Assembly (NCBI GenBank): GCA_014529385.2
Contig: CM043960.1
Span: forward strand, 77,899,910 to 77,963,909
Direction: 5' to 3'
DNA: 64,000 nucleotides
Origin: Adiantum capillus-veneris
Lineage: Eukaryota; Streptophyta; Polypodiopsida; Polypodiales; Pteridaceae
Numbering within the stretch: position 1 is the first letter of the stretch; each line of letters opens with the position of its first letter. The position numbers and the translations under genes are program-made. Of this stretch, positions 21,232 to 31,935 are shown piece after piece. Below the pieces are notes generated by a model, which was not told the origin of the DNA, made no database searches, and worked only from the letters and a program-made list of their open reading frames with translations.

Positions 21232-23466
21232 TCATACCGTTTGAAATGAGCTTGTCACCCTTTGAAACCAATTGTTCCAGTTGGTAATAGGTGAGGATTT
21301 TTGCCAGTAGTTTGTTATTACCCTAGGTGTCTCGGCAAGTTGCAAGGGTGGTAAGGTACTCTCCCAGGATCGAACTTGAAGTGGTTCATCAGGTGATTCT
21401 TGAACACTGGGAGGTGTGGATTCTTTTGTAGCCTCATGGAGGTCCACTACTATAGATGGAGGCTGTGTAGAAGCTTTTACCTCTATGGATGTATTACATG
21501 AGGAGCTAGAATCTTCATGGGACTCCCCCCTTCCTGAGCTAGGTGGAACAAATCGTTCTTTCTTTGGTACCCAAACTAGCTCGGGAGCGGGTGTGTAGCA
21601 TTCTGTGATTTTTTCCTTTCCACGATCATTGATTCGTTTTGGAGCTACGGGATTGGGCTCACTTGGGTCAGGTGATAGGTAAGAGCACAATCTACGTTTT
21701 GGCACCCAGATTTGATCATTTCCTTGATAGTAGCCTTGGGCTTCCAATAGTCGTTTAGGGATCCATCGCAACATTTTCTTACTTTTCTTGGAGCGAGTGG
21801 TACGTTTCTTACAAGGCTTCTGTTTTTTAGCACTAGCTATGGTCACTAAAGAAGGTTTAGGGACCCACTTGTATGTTTTCTTCGTTACATTAGGATGAGT
21901 CTTGTCGGAAGCGATATGCATTGCTTGTAGCATATTTAAGGGTACAGGAATTTCATCCCCCTCAGGTGTTACCCAGGTCGTCCCCCTATTTCCCCAAGTG
22001 TCTATGGTTGATGCTAGGTGGACCCAATCCACATTGTCCGACTCAGTCATCCCAGGTAGGATATCCATATAAGGAGAATCTTGGCCAATGTCTGTATCCT
22101 TCTTACAAGTGTAACAATATTGTGGTGGGGCCGAGTGAACTGTGGTGTCAGAGCGATGATCAATAATGGTTTTACTCCCTAAGGGGTGTACCTTACCAGT
22201 CACCAAATCCACTCTAAGGACAGAGTCTTGGAATTGCAAATAGACATGATTTTTAGACCAATCATGAACCATTTGTGCTTCCCTCATGAATGGTCGTCCT
22301 AAAATCATTTCATATGACATAAGGTGTTTAGAGAAATCCATTACAATGAACGTATGTCGTACCTTGTGTCCTAGAACTTTGATCTTAAGATCCTTGAGCA
22401 TCCCCATAGGTTTGGCTATGGTATCATTTGCCATCTTTACCACAATGTTAGTAACACTGAGGCGGGGTTTTCCCATGGATTCCCAACAATCTTTTGTAAC
22501 GATGTTAACTCCCGCACCACCATCAAGAATTCCCTTTATAGTTAATCCCTTGGTAGTGATGGGTAGGGTCGCATTAGAATCGTCGCCTTCAAAATACTGC
22601 CCTAATTCGTTAATGGGTACCTCAATCACAGACTCGTGTCCATCTAAGTCAAGTGATTGCACATGATTTTCCTCATCAATCATAATCGAGTCAGGCCTAT
22701 TTGGTTGCGCAAAATGCGGTAATCCCGTTCGTAGCTCTCCGTTAAGGAATGCTCGAAGTGCAAGGAATAACTCAGGATCTCCATACAACTTTGCTATGAT
22801 CGTGGTTCGGACCTCAGAAGACATGAAGTCCACTAGTTTGGCAACATTCATTGGCGTTTTGCAGGGTGTAGGTCCTTGACTAGGAACTGGTGAGGATGGA
22901 ATCTCATATTCCTCAATGGGATCAGGTATTCCTTCGTTAAACATCCTTTCCAACAAGAAGGGTGTATGCTCACTTTCTGATGTCCCGTCCTCACTCCCTT
23001 CTTGGATGATACTAGATATGGCTAACGGTCTATGGTTCATGTGGGGTGGATAAACTTGCGTGGGAAACACTGTGTCATGAATTTTGACCTGCATGGGTTC
23101 TAGTTCTAGTTTCCTTTGAGTCTCCTCCACTAAACCTCTTAGATGTTTCACCTGCTTAATCTCGTCTACAGGGTTTGGGTACGTCCCAATCTTCTTTTTA
23201 CGATTCTTCCCTTTTTGCCCCTGCGGTTTATCTTGGGGGTCTTGGATTGGATTTGGAAACACTTGTGGTGTTCTCAGAGGCTCTTTATGGTTTTCTCTCA
23301 TTCGGTTTTCATTTGGTTCCATGTTACGGTTTTCTTTGTCGGTCTTTCCCTTTGTGGTATTGGTTCTAGTCTCCATTGTCTCGACTGAATCTGAATCATC
23401 CTCGAGGTCATTCATATACACGGGGTCATCTCCTGTTCCTATGTTTGTTTTGGAACTTGGCTTTGA
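21232..23466 (-). pseudogene. Retropepsin plus WVPK-motif protein (gag-PR element)
   Basis: This is the C-terminal half of the long frame that starts at 25617. After a lysine-rich linker (GQKGKNRKKKIGTYPNP), a retropepsin domain lies near 22500 (ILDGGAGVNIVTKDCWESMG, and MILGRPFMR near 22290). The active site reads D-G-G-A instead of D-T/S-G-A. The ~300 residues after it contain spaced tryptophan motifs: KWVPKP, RWIPKR, QIWVPKRRL and LVWVPKKERF. No RT or integrase follows. The frame ends at 21232, about 10 bases before a polypurine tract. The repeated motif function is unknown. The tract may be a nucleic-acid-binding tail. Confidence 0.75.
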
Positions 23467-23493
23467 ATTTTCCGTATTCTGCGACTTCTTCCT

Positions 23494-24582
23494 TCATGTC
23501 TTCTTTTTCTTTGCTTGGATAATTGACGCGGTATCTCTCTCTTCGAGGATATGTCCTGGCCCTTGAAGCATGGACCGTGTAATCGCATAAGCGGGTGCGA
23601 CGGGTGGTATTGGCGATGTCACACTAGCAATTTCGACCAAATTCAGGGGTGTGATTTTAGGCGCATTTGGGTTATAGGGGCATTGGGCAATCAAGTGATC
23701 TATGCCACAACGATTACATGTGAGTATTGGCATTGCAGACGTGCTCCCTTGATTCATTTGCATCTGTGCAGCATTCTTTTGCAGCCTAATAGGGCACTCC
23801 GCTGCTCGATGTGGTCCACCACACTCGTAGCATTGAAGAGGTGGCCTCCTAGCCTGGGTGTTGATATTTTGACCTCTGGATGCGAGAGCAGCAGCTTGAT
23901 AAACCGGCTTGACTTGCCCCCAACAATCTTCCATGTAGTATATAGGACATTCTTCCAATGTATCAAGTCCGTAGGCAATACTAGTGTCTATTTCCTCCTC
24001 ACAGCCATCTGGATAAGCATTTGATGGCTCGCAACCCACTTGGTTCATAGGGGCGACTCTTGGATGCAGGGGCTGCGGTCCTAGCACAGGAGGTGGTAGC
24101 GGTGTAGCTTGTACAACATTTTGAGATCTAGGGACCATGTGTTGCGGTAGTTGCTCAACAAGTGGAGTAGGCATCAATACAGGAGCTCGAGGTGCATCCG
24201 TCCAGGCTACAGGTCGTCTATTTGCCATCATACGTTTGATCATTAAACAATCCTTAGCTTGGTGACCATACCTACCACATGCGTTGCAAGTTCCATTAAA
24301 TTTTACTCTAAACGTAGGGCACTCACTAGTGCTATGTGGACCTAAGCAAATGGAACACCATTGTTGCTCCCTTCTTGGATACATGTGACTATTTTGAGGG
24401 GGTCGATTATCCTTAAGAGACTCTTGGATTGCCTTGGTGAGGTCTGTCAAGAATGTCTCAAATACCTTTGGCTCATTGGCAATGGGCTTTGCAGTCATGG
24501 GTTCATACTCAATGGCTTGTGAGCTAGTGGATCTCGTGTCAGTAGACACCCTCATGCCTGCTATCATCAAGTTGTCCTCTAA
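23494..24582 (-). pseudogene. Gag zinc-finger region with four knuckles
   Basis: In the same frame as its neighbours, this section has four Cys/His knuckles: CSICLGPHSTSECP, CNACGRYGHQAKDC, CYECGGPHRAAECP and CNRCGIDHLIAQCP. Two have a shortened C-x2-C-x3-H-x4-C spacing. Four knuckles are more than the one or two usual in gypsy gag. The region ends at a TGA (23494-23496) consistent with CGA to TGA. The protein should bind element RNA during packaging. Confidence 0.8.
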
Positions 24583-25617
24583 TTAAATTACATTGGCAGT
24601 GACATCTTCCCAGGTTGTGATACCTCTAATCACTAGTCCATTATAGATTCCTTCATTCCTCAACCCTCGAATGAATCGATCAAGCAGTTGGTTATTGTTG
24701 AAGCGCTCATTTACAGGGCAACGAGAGTTTAAGTGCTTTAGACGACTAATGAAGTCCCTTACTGACTCTCCTTCCTTACGTTCGGCCTTCTGTAGCTGAG
24801 ATGCTACACCCCAAAGCACACCTTCTCGTATGTACTCCTTTAGAAACAACCTTCGAAGGGTAGGGTAGATTGTTTTCTCGTCCACCCTTAGGGTTCTATA
24901 CCAATCTCCAGCCTTCCCACTTAATGTCAAGCTTAAGGCATTGCACTTATGTAGTTCGTTGCGTTCCCCTAAGGAATCACATACTTGTTCAAACACTTCA
25001 ATGTGTTTCCTAGCATCTTCATCCCCATTGAATTTTTGCGTGAGTTTGGCAATTTGTACTGCCTTACTTCTAGGCTCTCTATCAGATGCATGACGCATAT
25101 TTTCCGCGATAGATCGACCTATGGTTTGAGCAAACGCTGCCAAGTCACCTATGTGAGGAGGCAGGGCCGGTGGAGGTACTCTTGGAATCATATGTGGGAG
25201 AGGAACGGGTGCCGGTCTTGGCATATGTGTGGATGATGCAGGATATGGAACATAACCGGGCATAGGTCCACTCGGATAAGAGCTAGGGAGCGGCACTCGA
25301 GGAGCATAAGCAAGTGGTACAATTGGAGGTGTGGGGGCCATGTGTGCATAAGGGGCTAGAGGCACATATGGTCGAGGCCCCATATTAGGTACTACGACAC
25401 TAGGTAGTGGCACTGCGCTAACCGTAGATGTCATCGGTACATTCTCTGTTAGGCTTATCCCTGGAGTGAGCACTGTGTTTTCCTTGATAGAGGGTTGAGC
25501 CAAGTTAGGGAAGCTAAAGTTTTCGCTCGGAGGCTCAGATTGCATAGAGACCCCAGGTGAAATGACGTAAGATGGGTCCATGGGGCTCATTAGAGGAGTC
25601 TCCCTCTCATCGCACAC
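24583..25617 (-). pseudogene. Gag capsid region of gag-PR element
   Basis: A Pro-rich N-terminal half (PYVPLAPYAHMAPTPP) precedes a retrotrans_gag capsid domain. The domain shows FNGDEDARKHIEVFEQ, LSLTLSGKAGDWYRTL, LKHLNSRCP and LLDRFIRGL. A TAA at 24583 separates it from the zinc-finger part in the same frame, and CAA to TAA would explain it. The first codons at 25608-25617 lie inside the LTR remnant, so the true start may be the ATG codons a little downstream (25587 or 25578). Confidence 0.8.
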
Positions 25618-25625
25618 ACACTCTC

Positions 25626-25661
<36 letters not shown>

Positions 25662-25957
25662 GAGTAGGTGAAGAAGAAGAAGATAGAGATGGAGCAAGAG
25701 CACTCTTCTATTGCACAAATGAGAGAATGAGTAAAAATTAGGTTTAGTTGGCTTTTATAGGAGCTCACCCCATTCACACTTGGGCGCCCATGCTTAGCCA
25801 ACTAATCCCTTGAATGTCCTAGTTAGAGTGCGCCTCTCATCGACGATCACTCTTACCCTTTTCCTATTGGTCCGACAAGCCCGGTACCTGACTCTACCAA
25901 ATACATAATACGCGTCCATCGTAGGTGATGGGTGTCCGTGAGCCGTGAGGGTTAACA
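25608..25957 (-). mobile_element. Truncated 5' LTR of gag-PR element
   Basis: It is nearly identical to 19268-19615, including the CT/AC microsatellite, and ends with TAACA at 25957. The other ~335 bp of the LTR, the primer site and any leader are missing. The LTR remnant runs straight into gag. A deletion therefore joined LTR to gag, which would block reverse transcription of this copy. Confidence 0.75.
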
Positions 25958-27890
25958 TGGACGTATATACAAACTGGGGAAAAGACCTTCTCGAGAGGAA
26001 AAAAAGTACCATGGCGGCCCTAAGTGTGTTCACGCACTTCAGTACCAAAACATGGTAACATTCTTTATAATTTCCTTTGCGTGAGGAAATGTCTTAGGCT
26101 TTGATGCTTAGTCGTAATGAAAATAACTCTACCTAGGAGGTAATGCTTCCAAGAGAAAAGTGCATGTACCACAATGGTAAGATCCTTTTTATAAATTGAG
26201 GTATGTAGTTCTCTGTCTTTGAGACATCCACTCTCAAAGATAGAATGCCCTCCTTGATTAAGTACTACACTAATGCAATCACATGGAGCATCATAATGTA
26301 CTTCAATAGGCTTTCTTAGATATATAACTCTCAAAATAAGTTCATTACTTAAAAAATACCTAATCTGATGAAGCTTTCTTTTAACGTGGTTCACAAACGA
26401 AAGGGATCTTGTTTTTGGTCGTATCATGGAGAGGATCCGCTACAATTGAAAATCCTTTGATGAATCTACGATAGTATGAGCAAAAAGGTCCAAAGACTAC
26501 ACATCATGTACTATAGTCAATGAAGGCAAATCTTTAATCACTTCAATCTTAGTGGGGTCCTTTCTCACTTGATTTTGAGATACTATATGGCCCAAATGGT
26601 GAGTCACATTGATGTGAAGCTTATTGTTTGAAACTCAAGAAAACTTTATCAATCTTGGAGAAGTCTGACGAGGAGCACCCCTGTGAAGTGTCTACGAGAT
26701 TTGCAAATGTGATCCATCATGCAAGTACATTTGTCAAACCAAAAATTCATAAAGGCCAAAGATTTTGCAGGAAGGTGTCTAATGCACGCACCTCTTTGGA
26801 AGATATGCATGACTATTCACAGCCGCTTGTATGATCTTTTGGCTAAAGATATGGGCACCTTGCAAATTATCAAGAATGTCTTCTATTCATGGAAGAGGAA
26901 AATGATTCTTGATAGCGATCTTGTTTAAAAATTGGTCATCTATGCTCATGCGCCAAAAGTACAAGTGAACAATAAGAAGAAGGACTTGGTCGGATGAGAC
27001 TGTTCTCTAAAAGCTCATTGACTCAACTTTACATATCAAAATATTTAGATCTACTTAAGTACACACTTGAAAGTTTAAAATTTGTAGAGACATCCCTCTC
27101 TCTTGTAAAGATCAAGAACGCAAAAACACACTTCTTTATTTATATCTTATTAGAGATGTCACATGCAACAAGAATTTACCAGTCATCGTATCGTCATAAA
27201 CCAAAATCTTTTCTCCCTCAACTTGAAAAAAAGGGTCTTTTCTACAAAGTTTGGGAAATCCAAAAATGCCAAGGCATACCAAGGATGACATCACAACCTT
27301 CTATGGGTGCCATCTGAAAAGATCCCCTATCTTTGTAGTTGTTGATACCAAAATTGAGGTGTTCCCTAAATTGGGGTGATCCATATAGTTCTTCAACTCT
27401 ATTGAAGATCGTACCTTGTCTTCTTTTCTTTGCCTCGGTTGTGTCTATGCAATGTGCATCTTGCTATGGTCCGTAGACTACTCATAAACATTCTCAATTG
27501 TGCACAATAAGTGCTATGCACTTGGTAATGTGGATTTCCCATTGCAATGATAGTTGACTATGTCATGTGTTGATGGGAAAACATGGGCACGCCTTCATGC
27601 TCATGTAGAGGAGATAGAAGCCTTGCTTTGAACTTTCGCATGTTTTTCGTGTCAAAAATTTTCATGAATGGGGTCCCTAGAAGAATAGACCAAAAACTGT
27701 CGACAATAGTTGTGGCTTGCTCATGGTCCCTTTGGGCTAACCAATCCCACTCTTTGCCTATGTCGTGTTTAAAATTTGGTAGTAGAAACTTCATATAGAA
27801 CTTTGCCTTAATCGGGCAAAGTTCTTGCATAGTTTCTTCAAGGATCTTGGCAAGCTACCAATTGTTTTCCATATCTTTCAGATACATCCT
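25958..27890 (-). pseudogene. Highly decayed gypsy element (gag to RNase H)
   Basis: Reading leftward there is a gag-like piece (27830-27558), a protease C-terminal trace near 27300 (IEGCDVILGMPW), and a clear RNase H segment at 26427-26065. The RNase H segment includes VHYDAPCDCISVVLNQGG, KDRELHTSIY, SWKHYLLG and HQSLRHFLTQRKL. Nothing between these is readable. No LTRs were found for this copy. It is the oldest-looking element in the window. Confidence 0.6.
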
Positions 27891-27901
27891 CTTATGTTGG
27901 A

Positions 27902-28171
27902 GCTTTTAAAATTAAGAAAATAGCCCTAAAAGCTTCAAAAGCTGCCAATTTCAGCTTTGCGTAGATTCTGTCTGCTTTTTCCGTACAATATTCAACACAA
28001 AAAGCGGGCGTCCATACACTCAGCCATGTCAGCAAGTCACCGCTGCAAAATCCGCCGCAATTTTCGGAAATCCGTACTAAGCTGTCGGTGCATTTGGCGG
28101 GCCTGCTTTTTCTGGGTGTGTGTGTATGGGTGGTTTGCTGTCCCATGTCTAGGCCATGCTACGTCACCAGT
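27902..28171 (-). mobile_element. Partial 3' LTR, gypsy family B
   Basis: It matches 46127-46412 (roughly 85-90% by eye), including the CAATTTCAGC, GCATTTGGCGGGCCTGC and TTTGTGACA end segments. The minus-strand polypurine tract TTCAAGAGGGGGGTA (28172-28186) sits at its right edge, marking a 3' LTR. The left ~300 bp of the LTR are absent. Confidence 0.75.
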
Positions 28172-28186
28172 TTGTGACATACCCCC

Positions 28187-29168
28187 CTCTTGAAAGCATT
28201 GTAATCGCCCTCGATTACGCCTGCAAAACAGACAGAGGCCATAAACTGTCTTAGTAGACACTGACTGTTAGTACCGACGCGCTAGGAACAACACGTCTGG
28301 CACATGTACCAATCGACAGTCAGATCACATGACATCACAGGACATCACTTGACATCACAGGACATCACATGACAAATTACATTCAACAATTCATTCGAAT
28401 CTCAGGCCATGATTAATCGACAACATATTTAGCAATCGCATCTAGATCCACTCGAGACCTCATAGATGCCCAATTAACTAATCCTTATTGCAATCACATC
28501 TATTGAGATCTTTCAGACAGAAATGCTACAGTCATTTCGTCTATCGGTTCATGCACTTAGACAAGTCAAGAACAAATCAGTATCAGATTATCGGGAATTC
28601 CAGTTCATAAAGTCATTACAACAGAATACTAAAGTCATTACAACAGAATACTGTCAGCCCACAGTATCCCTGAAACTCAAGAGACATCACTGACTTTAGT
28701 ATAAAAAATCGGGGCAATCTGTTGACAAAAGAGAGGAGCAACTCCCCTCTTGTGTATACCCGCTACACCAAATTCCGCCCAAGCTGAGTTCGGGGTTCGA
28801 TTTGGAATAGACTATGCTAAACCAAATGTTTCAAGGTAAAGATTCACAATCTGAGGAGTATCTGCTAGATCCTCCTCCTCCATCCACTTCGCATCCAATG
28901 CGGGATAGTTCCTGAATTTAACCAAGAACCTCTTATCACTTTACCTTTTATCTTTCTATCTTTATGTGACAATATCTGTTCTGGAACGAGTATCTCCTTG
29001 TTTTCCTCTACTTCGGGTTGCTCATCAGGCTCCCCATCATCGAGCACATCGTCTTTAAAAGGCTTCAAGAGACGCATATGAAAAGCATTGTGAATTCTCC
29101 AAGTATCGGGCAGCTTCAGTCTAAAGGAGACATCATTTATCTTCTTGGAAATCTGGAAAGGTCCATAG
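28187..29168 (-). pseudogene. Family B 3' region with chromodomain trace
   Basis: A frame at 29077-28865 reads EEN then [20 protein letters not shown], the entry to the chromodomain of a chromovirus integrase. The homologous part of family C is at 34.4-34.6 kb. After this the frame is lost. The 3' untranslated part has a run of 10-base units (ACATCACAGG/ACATCACTTG) at about 28327-28375 and a 23-bp direct repeat at about 28608-28652. The segment is interrupted at 29169 by a DNA transposon and resumes at 29892. Confidence 0.6.
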
Positions 29169-29405
29169 CATAGTTACCCGAAACGCTGAACGGGAACGGG
29201 AACGGGAACGGCGAAGGGATCCCCGCGGAACAGAGAACGGCTAGGGATCCGGAATGGGAACGGCGCGGAACGGGAGGTATAAAAAACACCCAAATAGTGC
29301 ATTTTTTAGCTCCTTGTGTTTAAATACAAGGAGTATTAGAGTCCTTTGACTCTAATACGCACAAAAAAATGCGTTATGAAGACCATTCAACCTTACTATG
29401 ACTAG

Positions 29406-29452
<47 letters not shown>

Positions 29453-29891
29453 AGGGAGAGATGAGAGAGGGAGGGAGAGGGAGGGAGAGCTTGAGAGAGT
29501 GAGAGGGAGAGACTCGAGAGAGTGGGAGGGAGAGGAAGAGAGCTTAAAGGCTTGAAGCCTTGAGCCTTGAGAGAATGAGTCTTGAGAGGGAGAGATCTTG
29601 AGAGTGTGAGAGCGAGAGAGCTTGAGCCTTGAGGATTAGCTTGTGGAGAGAAAGGGGAAGGGGGGTGCATTTTATGAGTCCTTGAGGCCTTGCACGCTCC
29701 AAAAAGAAGCCCAAACATTTACTTCAATTTTTGGAAATTTTGCCAAATTTGTTTGTAGCCGACGTTCCGGAACGGCCGTTCCGATTGGTTGTGGCCACCC
29801 GAAACGTCCAGACATCCCGGGACATTCCGGAATGTTCCGGAAGGGAGTTGCCACGCGGAACGCCGGAACGGAGGCATTCCCTGGTAACTCT
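29169..29891. mobile_element. 723-bp non-autonomous DNA transposon, 9-bp TSD
   Basis: GGTCCATAG flanks it at 29160-29168 and 29892-29900. Removing it restores the family B sequence (compare CCCATAGTAACGCATGCTAAG near 34785). The ends share short inverted termini: CATAGTTACC on the left, and GGTAACTCT on the right. Both subterminal regions are packed with GGAACG/CGTTCC units, and the middle has a (GA)n tract at about 29409-29442. There is no coding capacity. A 9-bp duplication suggests the Mutator (MULE) superfamily, although the terminal repeats are much shorter than usual. Confidence 0.75.
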
Positions 29892-29925
29892 GGTCCATAG
29901 TACCTCATGCTAAGCTTTGGAAAAA

Positions 29926-31038
29926 TGTCACGTGACACATCCAACCCTATGTGTCCGTGGACAAGCTACAGCATGACCAGGGTTTAGTTCAATCAAGTCA
30001 GTCTAGAATAGGAAGTGATCTGGCACTTTTGTGAGTCTGTTCGCAGACCGTGCATGTGCCATGACCAGGCACTTAGATTAGATGCATACCCTCCGGTTGC
30101 ACACAGCATGATCATCAGAATCCATCTAGAGCATTTTCCAGCGCATTAAACCTATTTTCCCTATTTTTGACATTTTTCACTTATTTATTAAGTGACTTTT
30201 GTTGGGAACTAGATAGGGCAATTTTGCTAAGATAATATAAAAGAAAATCAGAGTTAGCACTTTCTGGCAGAGGAGGCAACAGGAGCATTGCTCAATAGGC
30301 CCACTCTCAGCAAGAACAAGAACCTCAGCCTGGCGTTTTTTCCAAACACACCAGCGTTTTCATTGTCAGGACTCGGGCGTTTTTCAGCCCTACTTTGGCG
30401 ACTTCAGGCAGCGTTTTCAGCCCCCTTGAACCAGCGTTTTTCAGCATTGGTGCATCAGGATTTCAGCCAGCCAAGGACCAACCACTCCAACGTTTTTGGA
30501 CAGCCTCAGCTAGCGTTTTTGCCAACTTTGCATCAGCATTTTTAACCAGCCATATCAGCGTTTTTCATCAGCAATTTCAGCGACATGAAGCCTAGCAAGC
30601 AGCGTTTTTGCATCAGCAAATTCGGCAACATGAAACCTAGCAAGCCAGCGTTTTTGCAACAGCAGCAAGTCCGCGTGTAAGCACTCAGATTCCAACATTA
30701 GCCTCGTCCTCGCCATCGACACCGACATCACAGCATTAGACTCATTGCATCCGCATCTTGTACCAGATTGTGCAATCAATAGTAGACCACTCTCGCCATC
30801 GAGAGTGGGACCCTTGGAGGAGGGTTTTACAACGTCTCTGGTGTCATATTCTCTTCTCTTTCTATCTCTCAGTCTCATGTACTTTCAAGAACAATGTCCA
30901 TTCACTTTGTTTGTGTCCATTGCACTCTCTCATTAAAGAACGGAAGGCTCTCCCTTTCATAAGTAAAAGGAACCTTGAGCACAGTTCGGAGCACTCATCT
31001 TGAGCAAAGTTCAACATTCACTTCCGCTGCACCTTACA
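29926..31038 (+). mobile_element. 5' LTR, gypsy family A copy 1
   Basis: It begins TGTCACGTGACACATCC and ends CACCTTACA directly before a tRNA-iMet primer site. The length is 1,113 bp. It contains about ten CAGCGTTTTT motifs between 30330 and 30660. A transcript-start-like block follows (near 30790-30900). Related family A LTRs are at 47.9, 51.2, 52.1, 54.3 and 56.6 kb. It is inserted into the family B remnant just after AAAAA (29921-29925). No right-hand copy of that flank is found. Confidence 0.8.
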
Positions 31039-31039
31039 T

Positions 31040-31051
31040 TGGTATCAGAGC
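31040..31051 (+). other. Primer-binding site (tRNA-iMet)
   Basis: TGGTATCAGAGC lies two bases after the LTR end. It is complementary to the 3' end of plant initiator methionine tRNA and primes minus-strand synthesis. Confidence 0.9.
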
Positions 31052-31498
31052 TTTGGCAGTGTTCTGTATCACTCAAGGAAAGAACCACGAGAACCACAAT
31101 TTTTTTTTTTGCTTGTTGAGGTTGCACGTAACCCAAGTCCTCTTGGGCGTGTCGATTCCAATCGTGTTTTTGAAGAGTGACAGGAAACCCAAGAAAGAAG
31201 GGCTTGTCCAGCCTCCCCTTGTGCCTCTTTTCACTCATTAAGAGCGGACCGTGCACTTAGCGGCTGGCCAATCGACGTGAGGTGGGAAAAAGCAACCTTG
31301 GTGTGAGCGCAAGGCCGTGAAAGGGTGAGCCCGCGGAAAAGAGTAGAACTCGGGTGAAGAGAAGATCCTTCTCTAACACAGATTGCAAGCAAGGAAGAAC
31401 CGCAAGAACCTAAGAACCCAAGAACCCAAGACCCACAAGAACCCAAGTTCCTCGTGAACTAAAGAACCCAAGACCACAAGAACCCAAGACTTCAGTGG

Positions 31499-31635
31499 AT
31501 GGTCATCACTCAAAGCGGAATGGATACTTCGCTTGGAAATGATGAGCATGAGAGAGGCAAAGAAGAATGTTTCCCCCCAAGAGGTTTTTCTGACCCTCTC
31601 CCTTCCCCATCTACACAAAGGATTGCACTTGGTAC
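31499..31635 (+). pseudogene. Family A gag, first ~45 codons
   Basis: It starts MVITQSGMDTSLGNDEH and is colinear with the gag start on the minus strand at 56122 (MVITRSGMDTSHIGDEH). The frame is cut off at about 31636, where LINE sequence begins. The rest of this element is missing from the window on this strand. Confidence 0.7.
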
Positions 31636-31934
31636 ATCACTTCTTGTTGGATCTTCTCGAGCTCTTCTATCAGCCAGGTAGAGAGGCTGATCAAGAACTT
31701 CCTTTGGTTAGGGCGTGACACTCGGATAGCCCGGGCCAAAGTGGCTTGGCAGGTCATCACGCTTCCTTGTTCTCAGGGAGGGCTTGGGATCATAGACCCA
31801 GCACAGCAGAGCAGAGCCCTTCTTGGGAAGTTCATCGTCAGAGGATTTCTTCCAGGTGAGGAGCCCTTGAAGGAGTTCTTGCTACAGCGGCTTCGTGCTA
31901 GGGTGCCTCAGGCTGGAGGCCCCTGGCGACCTTC
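31636..31934 (+). mobile_element. LINE copy 2, left part (ORF2 fragment)
   Basis: It matches the minus-strand LINE at about 12095-12405 (ITLPCSQGGLGIIDPAQQ; LLGKFIVRGFLPGEEP). The insertion is 5' truncated at the RT C-terminal region and lies in family A gag. It is split at 31935 by the family C element and resumes at 41019. Confidence 0.85.
31930..31934. repeat. Target-site duplication of family C, left
   Basis: CCTTC here and at 41019-41023 flank the family C element. The continuous LINE at the homologous site reads CCTTC only once. One extra A separates the left copy from the LTR's TG. Confidence 0.7.
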
Positions 31935-31935
31935 A

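Noticed and set aside
28320-28380. CRISPR-like short repeats (ACATCACAGG units)
   Set aside because: Units are contiguous with no spacers and lie in a plant retroelement. There is no bacterial context.
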